57,127 bases of DNA from an uncultured Kiritimatiellota bacterium (GCA_934654805.1 CAKUGW010000003.1:1-57127), one strand, 5' to 3'. Counted from the first letter of the stretch, positions 8,068 to 16,323 are shown. Notes: generated by a model not told the origin, from the letters alone. Translations and numbers: made by a program.

Positions 8068-9886
8068 GGAGATTCGCGCACGCATTCTGGACGTCGTGAC
8101 GCGGAACGGCGGCCACCTGGCCTCGTCCCTTGGCGCGGTCGAGATCGCGCTTGCGCTTCACGCGGTCTTCGACGCCGAGACGGACCGGATCGTCTGGGAC
8201 GTCGGGCATCAGGCCTACGCCTGGAAGATCCTGACGGGACGTGACGCGCGCTTCGAGACGCTGCGCCAGCTGGACGGCCTCGCGCCGTTTCCGAACCCCG
8301 CCGAAAGCGCGGCGGACGCCGCCGTCGCCGGGCATGCCGGCAGCGCGCTCTCGGTCGCGCTGGGGTTCGCCGCCGCGCGCGACCGCAGGGGCACGGGCGA
8401 GCAGGTCGTCGCCGTGATCGGCGACGCCTCGATGGCGAACGGGCACTCCTTCGAGGCGCTGAACAATTGCGCGGCGGCGACGGAGAAGGTCATCGTCGTC
8501 CTGAACGACAATGACATGGCGATCTCGAAGCCGACCGGCAGCTTCGCCAAGTTCCTCGGCCGCCTCATCACGGGCGTGCGCTACAACCGCGTCAAGGCGG
8601 CGGCCGAGGCTGCGGGGCATCGGCTGAAGCTGACGTTCCTGCGCGACATCTACCACAGCCTCGAAAGCCGCGTCAAGGGGCTCTTCCTCGGCAGCCGCTA
8701 CTTCGAGCAGTTCGGCCTGCGCTACATCGGGCCGGTCGACGGGCACGACCTCGCCGCGCTCACGGCCGCGTTCACCGTCGCGAAGGAAGACAAGCGCTCG
8801 GTGCTCGTTCACGTCGTCACGAAGAAGGGAAAGGGCTACGCGCCGGCCGAGCGCAACCCGACGCGCTACCATGGCGTCAGCGCCAAGGGCGGCGACGTCG
8901 CCGTCGCCGCACAGGACAAGTCGGCGGCTCAGCAGGGCCCGTCAGGCGCGGCGGCCGACCTGGCCGGCGATGGCCAGCCCCGTGCGGCGGCGGCAACGTC
9001 GCCGAAAAAAGACTGGAGCGCGGCTTTCGGCGAGCTTCTCTCGCGCGCGGCGCGCGCCGACGCGCGCATCGTCGCGCTGACGGCGGGCATGAAAGACGGC
9101 ACCGGCCTCGCGCCGTTCGCGCAGGAGTTCCCGCGCCGCTTCTTCGACGTCGGCATCGCCGAGGGCCACATGGTCGCCCTCGCCGCCGGCCTCGCCGCCG
9201 CCGGGCTGCGTCCCGTCGTCTGCGTCTACTCGACCTTCCTTCAGCGCGCGATCGACCAGGTCATCCACGACGTGGCGATCTCGAGCCTGCCGGTCGTCTT
9301 CTGCGTCGATCGCGCGGGACTGGTCGGGGCGGACGGCGTGACGCACCAGGGCGTCTTCGACATCGCGCTCCTGAAGGCGGTGCCGAACCTGACGATCGTC
9401 CAGCCGTGCGACGGCGTGGAACTGAAGCGCCTGCTTGAAGACGCGCTCCAGCGGCGCGGGCCGACGGTGATCCGCTACCCGCGCGGCACATGCCCGTCGC
9501 CGTTGGGCGTCGCCGCCGCCGGCCTCGCCGCCGAAGTCGTGAACGCCGCCGCTCCCGTGCAGCTCTGGGCGACCGGCGACCAGCTGCCGAAAGCCCTCGC
9601 GGTCGCGGCGCGGACAGGCGTCGGCGTCGTCTACGCGCGGTCGATCAAGCCGTATGACGCCGCGCTCCTCGCGCGGCAGCGGGCGGCGGGACAGAAGATC
9701 GTCTCGCTCGAAAACGGCTGCGTCTGCGGCGGATTCGGCGAGTCAATCGGCGCCGACTTGCGCTTCGGCTGGCCGGATGCGTTCATTCCGCATGGGGCCG
9801 TCGCCGCCCTTGAGCACCGCTATGGCTTGGATGCCGATTCGCTCGTCGCGCGACTGGTCGCCGCGCTGGGAGGGCAGGACGCCTGA
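8054..9886 (+). CDS. dxs: 1-deoxy-D-xylulose-5-phosphate synthase
   Basis: Thiamine-diphosphate enzyme that condenses pyruvate and glyceraldehyde 3-phosphate, the first step of the MEP isoprenoid pathway. The 610-aa frame contains the conserved WDVGHQAYAWKILTGR, the ThDP-binding GDASMANG followed by NDNDMAISKP, and the C-terminal half with DVGIAEGHMVALAAGL and DRAGLVGADGVTHQG. A linker of about 35 residues (near 285-320), rich in Ala and Gln, separates the two halves. Length is typical. Start overlaps the lipoprotein gene by 14 bp. The product feeds both isoprenoids and thiamine; a thiamine pyrophosphokinase lies two genes downstream. Confidence 0.96.
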   Translation: MKTPEEIRARILDVVTRNGGHLASSLGAVEIALALHAVFDAETDRIVWDVGHQAYAWKILTGRDARFETLRQLDGLAPFPNPAESAADAAVAGHAGSALSVALGFAAARDRRGTGEQVVAVIGDASMANGHSFEALNNCAAATEKVIVVLNDNDMAISKPTGSFAKFLGRLITGVRYNRVKAAAEAAGHRLKLTFLRDIYHSLESRVKGLFLGSRYFEQFGLRYIGPVDGHDLAALTAAFTVAKEDKRSVLVHVVTKKGKGYAPAERNPTRYHGVSAKGGDVAVAAQDKSAAQQGPSGAAADLAGDGQPRAAAATSPKKDWSAAFGELLSRAARADARIVALTAGMKDGTGLAPFAQEFPRRFFDVGIAEGHMVALAAGLAAAGLRPVVCVYSTFLQRAIDQVIHDVAISSLPVVFCVDRAGLVGADGVTHQGVFDIALLKAVPNLTIVQPCDGVELKRLLEDALQRRGPTVIRYPRGTCPSPLGVAAAGLAAEVVNAAAPVQLWATGDQLPKALAVAARTGVGVVYARSIKPYDAALLARQRAAGQKIVSLENGCVCGGFGESIGADLRFGWPDAFIPHGAVAALEHRYGLDADSLVARLVAALGGQDA

Positions 9887-9909
9887 AAGGCAGAAGGGAG
9901 AACGAGACG

Positions 9910-10380
9910 ATGACGGTTGCGGAAAAGCTTGTGGCGATCCTGAAGGCGAAGGGCCTGACCTGCGCGACGGCCGAAAGCTGCACGGGCGGCGGCGTGGGGG
10001 CGGCGATCACCGCCGTGCCCGGTTCGAGCGCGGTCTTCCTCGGCGGCGTCATCTCCTACGCGAACGCGGTCAAGCGGGGCGTCCTCGGCGTGTCGCCTGC
10101 GACGCTCGAGACGGTCGGCGCGGTCTCTCCCGAAACGGCCGCGCAGATGGCGGACGGTGCGCGGCGGCTCCTGAAGGCCGATCTCGCCGTCTCGGTGACG
10201 GGCGTCGCCGGGCCGGACGGCGGCAGCGCGGCGAAGCCCGTCGGCCTCGTCTGGTTCGGCCTTGCGACGAAGGACGGCGTACGCACGGAAAAGGCGGTCT
10301 TCGCGGGCGACCGCGCGGCCGTGCGCGCCCAGGCCGTCACGCATGCGCTCGGCATGCTCACGGTTGGAGCGGTTGAATGA
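9910..10380 (+). CDS. pncC: CinA-C family nicotinamide-nucleotide amidase (PncC)
   Basis: Deamidates nicotinamide mononucleotide to nicotinate mononucleotide in NAD recycling. The 156-aa frame is a stand-alone CinA C-terminal domain with the family signature TAESCTGGGVGAAITAVPGSS near the N-terminus, the YANAVKRGVLGV segment and SVTGVAGPDGGSAAKPVGLVW. The N-terminal molybdopterin-binding-like half of full CinA is absent, as in E. coli PncC. A purine-rich site (AGAAGGGAGAACGAG) precedes the ATG. The stop overlaps the next start as ATGA. Confidence 0.93.
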   Translation: MTVAEKLVAILKAKGLTCATAESCTGGGVGAAITAVPGSSAVFLGGVISYANAVKRGVLGVSPATLETVGAVSPETAAQMADGARRLLKADLAVSVTGVAGPDGGSAAKPVGLVWFGLATKDGVRTEKAVFAGDRAAVRAQAVTHALGMLTVGAVE

Positions 10381-11507
10381 GCGAACGCACGGCCATTCTC
10401 GCGGCGGGGGACTTTCCGCCGCGCGGGTCGGAGCCCGAACGGCTCCTGAAGGCGGCGGCGCGCGTCGTCGCGTGCGATTCGGCGGCGGCGGCCTATCGGC
10501 GGCGGTTCGGCCGCTGGCCCGACGTCATCGTGGGCGACATGGACAGTTTCGTTTTCTCCTGTGGAGATGTGGATGCGGCCTGCGGCGCTGAACGCGGAGA
10601 AAGCGTGGAAACGGAGGCGTGGAGGCGGATTGTGCGGATTGCCGATCAGGAGACGAACGACCTCGACAAGGCGATTGCCTATTGCCGGGCGCAGGGCTGG
10701 TCAGACCTGGTCATCGTCGGCGCGACGGGCAAGCGCACGGATCACGCGATCGGCAACGTCTACCGTGCGCTCGCGGCGGAAGTCCCGGTTGCCGAGGCCG
10801 AAGGCGAATTCCTGCCGGTGCACGGCAAGCTGACGTTTCGGACGTGGAAGGACGCGGGCGTGTCCGTCTTTGCGCCCGACCCGGCGACGCGGATGACGTC
10901 GCGCGGCCTGCGCTGGAAGCTGGACGGCGTGAAGTTCGCGAACCCGTACTGCGCGACGCTGAACCGCGCGTCGTCCGAGACGGTGACGGTCACAAGTACG
11001 CATCCGGCGTTCGTCTATGTCGCGCGCAATCCGGCCGCCGTGCGGGCCGTCGTCTCGCTCGGCTCGAATGTCGGCGCGCGCGCGACGTACCTGAAGCGGG
11101 CGCTCGCGGCGCTCGCGAAACTGCCCGAGACGCGGCTTCTGGGCGCGAGCGCGGTGCGCGAGACGGAGCCGGTGGACGTGCCGCCCGAATTTGCCGCGCA
11201 GCGGTTCCTCAACCAGGCGGCGGCTTTCGAGACGACGCTTGCGCCGCTTGCCTTCTCGCGCGCGATGCACGCGATCGAAGACCGGCTGGGGCGCGTCCGC
11301 ACGGTGCGCAACGGCCCGCGCACGATCGACCTCGACCTGATTCTTTTCGGCGACGTGCGCATGGACACGCCGGAGCTGACCCTGCCGCATCCGCGCGCGC
11401 AGGAACGCGCCTTTGTCCGCGAGCCCCTCAACGAACTCGGCATCGGTTTCCCTTCGGAGGCCTGCGGCGCGGAGGCCTGCGGCGTTCGGCGACGGCAATT
11501 CAGGTAA
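10377..11507 (+). CDS. folK: Thiamine pyrophosphokinase fused to HPPK (FolK)
   Basis: A 376-aa two-domain protein. Residues about 1-215 are a thiamine pyrophosphokinase: GDMDS near 53, ETNDLDKAIAYC, and GATGKRTDHAIGNVYRAL, the phosphate-binding signatures of the family. Residues about 220-360 are 6-hydroxymethyl-7,8-dihydropterin pyrophosphokinase: VVSLGSNVGARATYLKRAL at the start, then NGPRTIDLDLILFGD and LPHPRAQERAFVREPL. Both domains transfer pyrophosphate from ATP to a vitamin precursor, one for thiamine diphosphate and one for folate. The stretch between GDMDS and ETND is longer than usual and Glu/Arg-rich. The C-terminus ends with a short duplicated EACG segment. The start overlaps pncC as ATGA. 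No internal stop or restart signal divides the domains. Confidence 0.88.
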   Translation: MSERTAILAAGDFPPRGSEPERLLKAAARVVACDSAAAAYRRRFGRWPDVIVGDMDSFVFSCGDVDAACGAERGESVETEAWRRIVRIADQETNDLDKAIAYCRAQGWSDLVIVGATGKRTDHAIGNVYRALAAEVPVAEAEGEFLPVHGKLTFRTWKDAGVSVFAPDPATRMTSRGLRWKLDGVKFANPYCATLNRASSETVTVTSTHPAFVYVARNPAAVRAVVSLGSNVGARATYLKRALAALAKLPETRLLGASAVRETEPVDVPPEFAAQRFLNQAAAFETTLAPLAFSRAMHAIEDRLGRVRTVRNGPRTIDLDLILFGDVRMDTPELTLPHPRAQERAFVREPLNELGIGFPSEACGAEACGVRRRQFR

Positions 11508-11534
11508 CGGCAAACAAGAGCAAGGAGCGAAACG

Positions 11535-12104
11535 ATGAATGGCTATGCGAAGACAGTTGCGGCGCTGAGGCGTCGCGGATACGAGGCGACGGCGGTCGCG
11601 ACCAGGGAAGAGGCCGCGGCCCTCGTCTTGAAGGAAGCCGAAGCGGCGCAGTCCGTCGGCTGGGGCGGGTCGGAGAGCGTGAAGGCGCTCGGCATGCGCG
11701 AGGCGCTCGCGGCGGCGGGCAAGGAGATCCGCGACCACCAGACGCAGATGGACCTCTTTCTCCTCTCGGCGAACGCGCTCACCGAGGACGGCGTGATCGT
11801 CAACATCGACGGCACGGGCAACCGCATCGCGGCGTCCATCTACGGGCCGAAGCGCGTCGTCTACGTCATCGGCAAGAACAAGCTCGTCGCGGGCGGCGTG
11901 CTGGAGGCGATCGGGCGCGCGAAGAGGTTCGCCTGCGGGCCGAACTGCCGCCGCCTCGGCAAGCGGACGCCGTGCGCCGAGAAGAACCTCTGCGCCGACT
12001 GCGACTCGCCCGACCGCATCTGCAAGGTGACGGCCGTCTTCGACCGCTGTCCGTCGCACACCTCGACGCTCGTCATTCTCGTGGACGAGCCCCTCGGCTA
12101 CTGA
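11535..12104 (+). CDS. LUD-domain protein with C-terminal cysteine cluster
   Basis: A 189-aa protein of the LUD (LutB/LutC, lactate utilisation) superfamily, short form. The body contains VGWGGSESVKALGMREAL and NIDGTGNRIAASIYGPKRVVYVIGKNK, typical of the anaerobe-specific LUD subfamily. The last about 50 residues hold six or more Cys (CGPNCRR, then TPCAEKNLC and ADCDSPDRIC), which could bind a metal or Fe-S cluster. The exact reaction is unknown; in LutABC the related subunits take part in lactate oxidation. A good ribosome site (AAGGAGCGAAACG) precedes the ATG. Confidence 0.8.
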   Translation: MNGYAKTVAALRRRGYEATAVATREEAAALVLKEAEAAQSVGWGGSESVKALGMREALAAAGKEIRDHQTQMDLFLLSANALTEDGVIVNIDGTGNRIAASIYGPKRVVYVIGKNKLVAGGVLEAIGRAKRFACGPNCRRLGKRTPCAEKNLCADCDSPDRICKVTAVFDRCPSHTSTLVILVDEPLGY

Positions 12105-12120
12105 CGGAGACAGCTCGCCG

Positions 12121-12525
12121 ATGATCTCGCCGGAGACGATCGAGAGGGTCAGGGCCCTGATGGACGAGGCGTCCGTCTTCGAGGAAGACCTCGAGGAGAG
12201 CTTCATCCTCGGCGGCGGGCCGGGCGGGCAGAAGACGAACAAGACCTCGAACGTCGTCCGTCTCGAGCACGAGCCGAGCGGGCTGTCCGTCCGCTGCGGC
12301 GAGACGCGCAGCCGCGAGACGAACCGCTGGCTCGCGCGGCGGACGCTCGCGGAGCTGATCCTCGACCGCGAGCGCAAGCGCAAGAGCGAGGCGCGGCAGA
12401 AGCGCGAGAAGATCCGCCGCCAGAAGCGCCGCCGCTCGCGCCGCCAGAAGCAGAAGATGCTCGACGCCAAGCACGCCCACGCCGAAATCAAGGCCCTGCG
12501 CCGGAAGGTGACGGAAGCGGAATGA
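12121..12525 (+). CDS. RF-1-domain peptidyl-tRNA hydrolase-like protein (GGQ)
   Basis: A 134-aa single-domain release-factor homologue. The catalytic GGQ loop is in GGGPGGQKTNKTSN (about residues 35-48), as in ArfB and RF-H, which free stalled ribosomes or hydrolyse peptidyl-tRNA. There is no codon-recognition domain. The C-terminal half is strongly basic (many RRQK runs), like the ArfB tail that enters the mRNA channel. Its stop overlaps murI by 4 bp. ArfB-like rescue is the best guess; RF-H is the alternative, but its usual partner RtcB is not adjacent. Confidence 0.85.
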   Translation: MISPETIERVRALMDEASVFEEDLEESFILGGGPGGQKTNKTSNVVRLEHEPSGLSVRCGETRSRETNRWLARRTLAELILDRERKRKSEARQKREKIRRQKRRRSRRQKQKMLDAKHAHAEIKALRRKVTEAE

Positions 12526-13262
12526 GCCGGGACTCCTTTGGCAAGGCCAAGGTCGGCTTCTTCGACAGCGGCATCGGCGGCACGTGCATCCTGCGCGCGT
12601 TCCAGAAGCTCTGCCCGGACGTCGCGACGGAATACCTCGCCGACTCGGCGCACTGTCCCTACGGCAACAGGCCGCCGGAGGAGATCGTGCGCCTCTCGAC
12701 CGCGAACACCGAAGAGCTCCTGCGGCGCGGCTGCGGGGTGATCGTCGTCGCCTGCAACACGGCGACGGCCGCCGCGATCGACTACCTGCGCGCGCACTAC
12801 CCGCAGGTCCCCTTCGTCGGCATCGAGCCCGCGCTGAAGCCCGCCGCGCTCAAGTCGGCGACGGGCGTCGTCGGCGTCCTCGCGACGGCGGGCACGTTCC
12901 ACGGCCGCCTCTACAACGAGACGAAGGCGCGCTTCGCGCAGGACGTGACGGTGCTCGCCGTCGTCGCCGACGAGTTTGTGGAGATTGTGGAAGAGTGGAA
13001 AGGCGGGAAAGCGGGAAAGCGGAAAGGCGAGGCGGAAGAAAGGCCCTTGGAAGGGGCGTTCCGGGAACGGGTCGAGCGGATCGTCCGCGCGAAGATCGAG
13101 CCGCTCCTGAAGGCGGGGGCCGACCGCCTCGTCCTCGGCTGCACGCACTTCCCGCACCTGAAGCCGGTGATCGAGAAGGTCTGCGCGGGACGCGCCGAGG
13201 TGATCGATCCGTCGGACGCCGTCGCGCGGCAGATCCGTCGCGTCCTGGAGGGACTGAAATGA
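12522..13262 (+). CDS. murI: Glutamate racemase
   Basis: Makes D-glutamate for peptidoglycan by cofactor-independent racemisation. The 246-aa frame contains GFFDSGIGGTCILRAF at the N-terminus, the first catalytic cysteine in VVACNTATAAAIDYL and the second in LVLGCTHFPHL. Between them, near residues 147-175, lies a hydrophilic insertion (EEWKGGKAGKRKGEAEERP) that is not part of the usual fold. Its DNA is a GTGGAAAGGCGGGAAAG-type repeat resembling the purine/pyrimidine tract at 19325-19401. Starts overlap at both ends (ATGA), within a translationally coupled run. Confidence 0.94.
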   Translation: MSRDSFGKAKVGFFDSGIGGTCILRAFQKLCPDVATEYLADSAHCPYGNRPPEEIVRLSTANTEELLRRGCGVIVVACNTATAAAIDYLRAHYPQVPFVGIEPALKPAALKSATGVVGVLATAGTFHGRLYNETKARFAQDVTVLAVVADEFVEIVEEWKGGKAGKRKGEAEERPLEGAFRERVERIVRAKIEPLLKAGADRLVLGCTHFPHLKPVIEKVCAGRAEVIDPSDAVARQIRRVLEGLK

Positions 13263-13819
13263 CGGCGGTCCTCCATGCGTGCTGCGGGCCGTGCGCGTCC
13301 GCCTGCGTGCCGCGCCTGCGGGACGCGGGGCATGACGTGACGCTGCTCTTCGCGAACTCGAACATCGACACGGCGGAGGAGTTCGAGCGCCGCCGCGCCG
13401 CCGCCGAGCGGCTGGCGCGCGCCGAGGGCGTTCCCTTCGCCGCGCTGCCCTATGACCACGCGGAGTGGCTGCGCGAGGTCGCCGCCGGCTACGAGGACGC
13501 GCCGGAGAAGGGCGCGCGGTGTGCGCGGTGCTTCCGCTACAGCCTCGCCAAGGCGGCGGCGTTCGCGGCGGCGAACGGCCTCGACACGTTCACGACGTCG
13601 CTGACCGTCTCGCCGCACAAGGCGAGCGCCGTCGTCTTCGCGGCGGGCCGGGCGGCGATGTCCGAGGCGGCGTCCGGCCCGGGCGCGCCGCAGTTCCTGG
13701 CGATTGACTTCAAGAAGAAGGAGGGCTTCAAGCTATCCGTGCGGCGCGCGGCGGAACTGGGGCTTTACCGGCAGTCGTATTGCGGCTGCGAGTTTTCAAG
13801 GAGGAGGACACGGGCATGA
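13259..13819 (+). CDS. queH: Epoxyqueuosine reductase QueH
   Basis: Reduces epoxyqueuosine to queuosine in tRNA wobble-base modification; the non-cobalamin alternative to QueG. The 186-aa frame begins with LHACCGPC, contains ARCARCFRYSL in the middle and ends with QSYCGCEFS. These are the cysteine pairs of the DUF208/QueH family that bind a 4Fe-4S cluster and a second iron. The ATG at 13259 overlaps the murI stop by 4 bp. No other queuosine gene is in the window. Confidence 0.92.
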   Translation: MTAVLHACCGPCASACVPRLRDAGHDVTLLFANSNIDTAEEFERRRAAAERLARAEGVPFAALPYDHAEWLREVAAGYEDAPEKGARCARCFRYSLAKAAAFAAANGLDTFTTSLTVSPHKASAVVFAAGRAAMSEAASGPGAPQFLAIDFKKKEGFKLSVRRAAELGLYRQSYCGCEFSRRRTRA

Positions 13820-14457
13820 ATGCGGTTTTCTTTGACATGGACGGCACGCTCATCGACTCGAAGGCCGACTTGGCGGCGACGGTCAACCACACGCGACGCG
13901 ACCTGGGGCTTGCGGAGCTGCCGGTCGAGACGGTCATCGGCTTCGTCGGACGGGGGGCGCGCTACCTGCTCGACCACGCGATTCCCGAACGGACGGGCGA
14001 AGACGTCGCGGCGGTTTTCCGCAGCCACTACGCCGAGCACTGCTGCGAGTCGGTCACGCTCTATCCGGGCGTGCGCGAGACGCTGGCGGAACTCGCGCGG
14101 CGCGGCTGGCTCCTGGGCGTCAACACGAACAAGCCGAATTTCGCGACGCGGATGATCCTCGAGAAGTTCGGCCTCGACCGCCTCTTCGGCACGGCCGTGG
14201 TGGCGGGCGGCGACTGCGCGGAGATGAAGCCGTCCGCCCTGCCGCTCCGGGACTGCGCGGCGCGGCTGCGCGGGCATCGCCTGTCGTCCCGCGACTGGAT
14301 GGTCGGCGACAGCTGGACGGATCTCGACTGCGCGGCGAACGCGGGCGTGAAGAGCGCGTTCTGCACCTATGGCTTCGGGCAGCTGGGCGATTCGCGCTAC
14401 ACGGTTCGCATCAGCCGCTTCAATGAGCTTTTGCGCTACCTGAAGGAGGACGAATGA
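13816..14457 (+). CDS. gph: HAD-family phosphatase, phosphoglycolate phosphatase-like
   Basis: A 213-aa haloacid-dehalogenase hydrolase. Motif I is FFDMDGTLIDSKADL at the N-terminus with the nucleophile Asp, followed by a helical cap domain of type C1. Motif II is the NTNK segment, motif III is the Lys in EMKPS, and motif IV is GDSWTDLDCAANAG. This layout matches Gph/PgmB-like enzymes. The substrate (2-phosphoglycolate, a sugar phosphate or a nucleotide) cannot be settled from sequence. Start overlaps queH and stop overlaps the SDR gene, both as ATGA. Confidence 0.82.
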   Translation: MNAVFFDMDGTLIDSKADLAATVNHTRRDLGLAELPVETVIGFVGRGARYLLDHAIPERTGEDVAAVFRSHYAEHCCESVTLYPGVRETLAELARRGWLLGVNTNKPNFATRMILEKFGLDRLFGTAVVAGGDCAEMKPSALPLRDCAARLRGHRLSSRDWMVGDSWTDLDCAANAGVKSAFCTYGFGQLGDSRYTVRISRFNELLRYLKEDE

Positions 14458-15098
14458 AGACGGTTCTTGTCACGGGCGGAACGGCGCGCCTTGGAAAGGC
14501 GATCGCCGAATGGCTGCGTACGCACGGCTGGCGTGTGCTGACGACCTCGCACCGTGCGGATGCGGGGGCGGACATCGTGGCCGACTTCGCCGACCCGATG
14601 GGCGCCGCGCGCGCGTATGCCGCCGCGCTCCGCCTGCTGGGCGGGCAGCCGCCGGATGCGCTCGTCAACAACGCCGCGCTCTTCGTGGGCGAGGCGGCAC
14701 GGCTGAACGCCGTCAACCTGGAAGCCCCGAAGAAGCTGACGATGCTGATGGCGGGACGCGAGACGGGACGCGGCGCGGTCGTCAACGTCCTCGACACGCG
14801 GGTCCTGGACGGTGCGCGCGACGGGCTGGACGCCTATGCGGCGACCAAGGCCGCGCTGCTGGACGACACGCGCAAGGCGGCGACGCTCTTTGCGGAGACC
14901 CTGCGCGTCAATGCCGTCGCCCCCGGCCCTGTCCTGCCGCCGACGGAGGTGCGCGAGAAGGCGGGCGAAACGCCGCTCGGACGCCCGATGGCGACCGATG
15001 TGGCGGAGGCCGTCGCCTATCTGCTGACGGCGCAGGCGACGACGGGCGCAGTCATTCCCGTCGATGGCGGACAGCATCTGCTGGGAGGCCTGCGATGA
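14454..15098 (+). CDS. Short-chain dehydrogenase, possibly FolM-like pteridine reductase
   Basis: A 214-aa SDR. The NAD(P)-binding TGGTARLGKAIAEWL loop lies at the N-terminus, NNAALF near residue 73, and the catalytic Tyr-x3-Lys in YAATKAALLDDT near 122. A C-terminal PVDGGQHLLGG end resembles pteridine reductases and FolM (dihydromonapterin reductase). The folK domain a few genes upstream makes a pterin substrate plausible, but this is inference. The canonical catalytic Ser before the Tyr is not obvious; the segment reads VVNVLDTRVLDG. Four-bp overlaps join it to both neighbours. Confidence 0.75.
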   Translation: MKTVLVTGGTARLGKAIAEWLRTHGWRVLTTSHRADAGADIVADFADPMGAARAYAAALRLLGGQPPDALVNNAALFVGEAARLNAVNLEAPKKLTMLMAGRETGRGAVVNVLDTRVLDGARDGLDAYAATKAALLDDTRKAATLFAETLRVNAVAPGPVLPPTEVREKAGETPLGRPMATDVAEAVAYLLTAQATTGAVIPVDGGQHLLGGLR

Positions 15099-15841
15099 TC
15101 GATTGGCGGCTTCACCACAAGGCCGAGACGGCCTCGACGAACCTGGACGCGCGCGCCGGGGCGCATGGCGACGTCTACACGGCTGACTTCCAGACGGCGG
15201 GGCGCGGACGCCTTGACCACAAGTGGCAGTCGCCGCCGGGGGCGAACCTCATGATGAGCGCCGTCCTCTCGGCCGGGGGCCTGTCCCCCGAGTCGGTGGC
15301 GACGCTCCCGCTCGTCGTCGGGCTGGCCGTCGTGCAGGCGATCCGCGGCCTGCTGCCCGCCGCTGAGGCGCCGAAGGTCGCCCTCAAGTGGCCGAATGAC
15401 GTTCTCATTGGCGGTCGCAAGGTCGCGGGCATCTTGTGCGAACGCAACGGCGAGACGGTCATTGTAGGCGTCGGAATCAACGTGAAACAGCGCGTTTTCC
15501 CGCCAGAACTCGCAGATAAGGCGATTTCCTTGGGGTCTGTCCCCAGGTCTTCGGCGGGGCCTGTCCCCAATTTCACGGGGCCTGTCCCCATGGTGCGGGA
15601 GGCGGTCTTGGGGGCGCTTGAGAGGCTTTACGAGACGTGGCGTGACCGGGGCTTTGCCGCCGTCTATCCGGCGATTCGCGCGGTCGATTTCCTGCGGGGA
15701 CAGGCCCTCGCGGTGCGGCAGACGGACGACGACGCGACGCCGGTGCGCGGCCTTTGCGGCGGCATCCAGTCCGACGGGGCGCTGCTCGTCGGCGAGACGC
15801 GGGTCTATGCCGGCGAGGCGCATGTGGAGGCCATCGGATGA
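15095..15841 (+). CDS. birA: Biotin--[acetyl-CoA-carboxylase] ligase, catalytic domain only
   Basis: Attaches biotin to carrier proteins using ATP. The 248-aa frame shows the ligase core: ADFQTAGRGRLDHKWQSPPGANLM (substrate-binding GRGR loop), ALKWPNDVLIGGRKVAGILCE and VIVGVGINV. There is no N-terminal helix-turn-helix, so this is a non-regulatory group I ligase. After the core, near residues 147-168, the frame reads through three copies of a GGGGCCTGTCCCC-type palindrome, giving SVP, GPVP and GPVP in an unstructured insertion before the C-terminal domain. Start and stop both overlap neighbours as ATGA. Confidence 0.94.
   Translation: MIDWRLHHKAETASTNLDARAGAHGDVYTADFQTAGRGRLDHKWQSPPGANLMMSAVLSAGGLSPESVATLPLVVGLAVVQAIRGLLPAAEAPKVALKWPNDVLIGGRKVAGILCERNGETVIVGVGINVKQRVFPPELADKAISLGSVPRSSAGPVPNFTGPVPMVREAVLGALERLYETWRDRGFAAVYPAIRAVDFLRGQALAVRQTDDDATPVRGLCGGIQSDGALLVGETRVYAGEAHVEAIG
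15531..15592. repeat. GGGGCCTGTCCCC micro-repeats inside birA
   Basis: Three palindromic units (GGGGTCTGTCCCC, GGGGCCTGTCCCC, GGGGCCTGTCCCC) spaced about 20 nt apart, all within birA and in frame. This is the same family as the large array in sctP (31297-31725), on the opposite strand. Confidence 0.85.
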
Positions 15842-16323
15842 AATCGGGTCGTTCCATTTGCCAAATCGCGGTCGAGGGGCGGCTGCCGCGCACGCTGGGA
15901 CTGGATCGCCGCGCGCTTCGAACGGCGGCGATGCTCTTCGCCGCACGGAGCGCCGCGCGCATCGGAACCCCGTTCCGTGCGGTGACGGTGATCCTGCAGG
16001 ACGATGCGTTCTCCGCCGAGGTCCATCAGGCGGTCAACGGCGTGGCGGGGGCGACGGATGTCGTCACGCAACGGTACGATGCCCTGCCGGGCGAGGCGCC
16101 GGGCATCTACGGGGAGCTCTACGTCAACTGTGACCAGGCCCTCCGGGCCGCGCCGAAACGGTGGGGCTGGAATGCGGCGAAGGAACTCCTGCTCTATGTC
16201 GCGCACGGCATGGACCATCTTTCGGGCGCGGACGACCTCGAGCCGGCAGATTACGCGCGCATGCGGCGGCGGGAGCTTGCGTGGCTGAAGGCCCTGGCGG
16301 ATCCGGGGGGGTGCGGCGCATGA
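15838..16323 (+). CDS. ybeY: YbeY-like rRNA maturation endoribonuclease
   Basis: Metal-dependent protein needed for 16S rRNA 3'-end processing and 70S quality control in other bacteria. The 161-aa frame has the UPF0054 layout: VNGVAGATDVVTQRY, YGELYVNCDQAL and then AAKELLLYVAHGMDHLSGADD. The usual metal site is HGxLHLxGYDH; here the first two His are kept, but the last position is Asp (GADD in place of GYDH). Asp can ligate metal, but activity is less certain. The start overlaps birA as ATGA. Confidence 0.8.
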   Translation: MKSGRSICQIAVEGRLPRTLGLDRRALRTAAMLFAARSAARIGTPFRAVTVILQDDAFSAEVHQAVNGVAGATDVVTQRYDALPGEAPGIYGELYVNCDQALRAAPKRWGWNAAKELLLYVAHGMDHLSGADDLEPADYARMRRRELAWLKALADPGGCGA

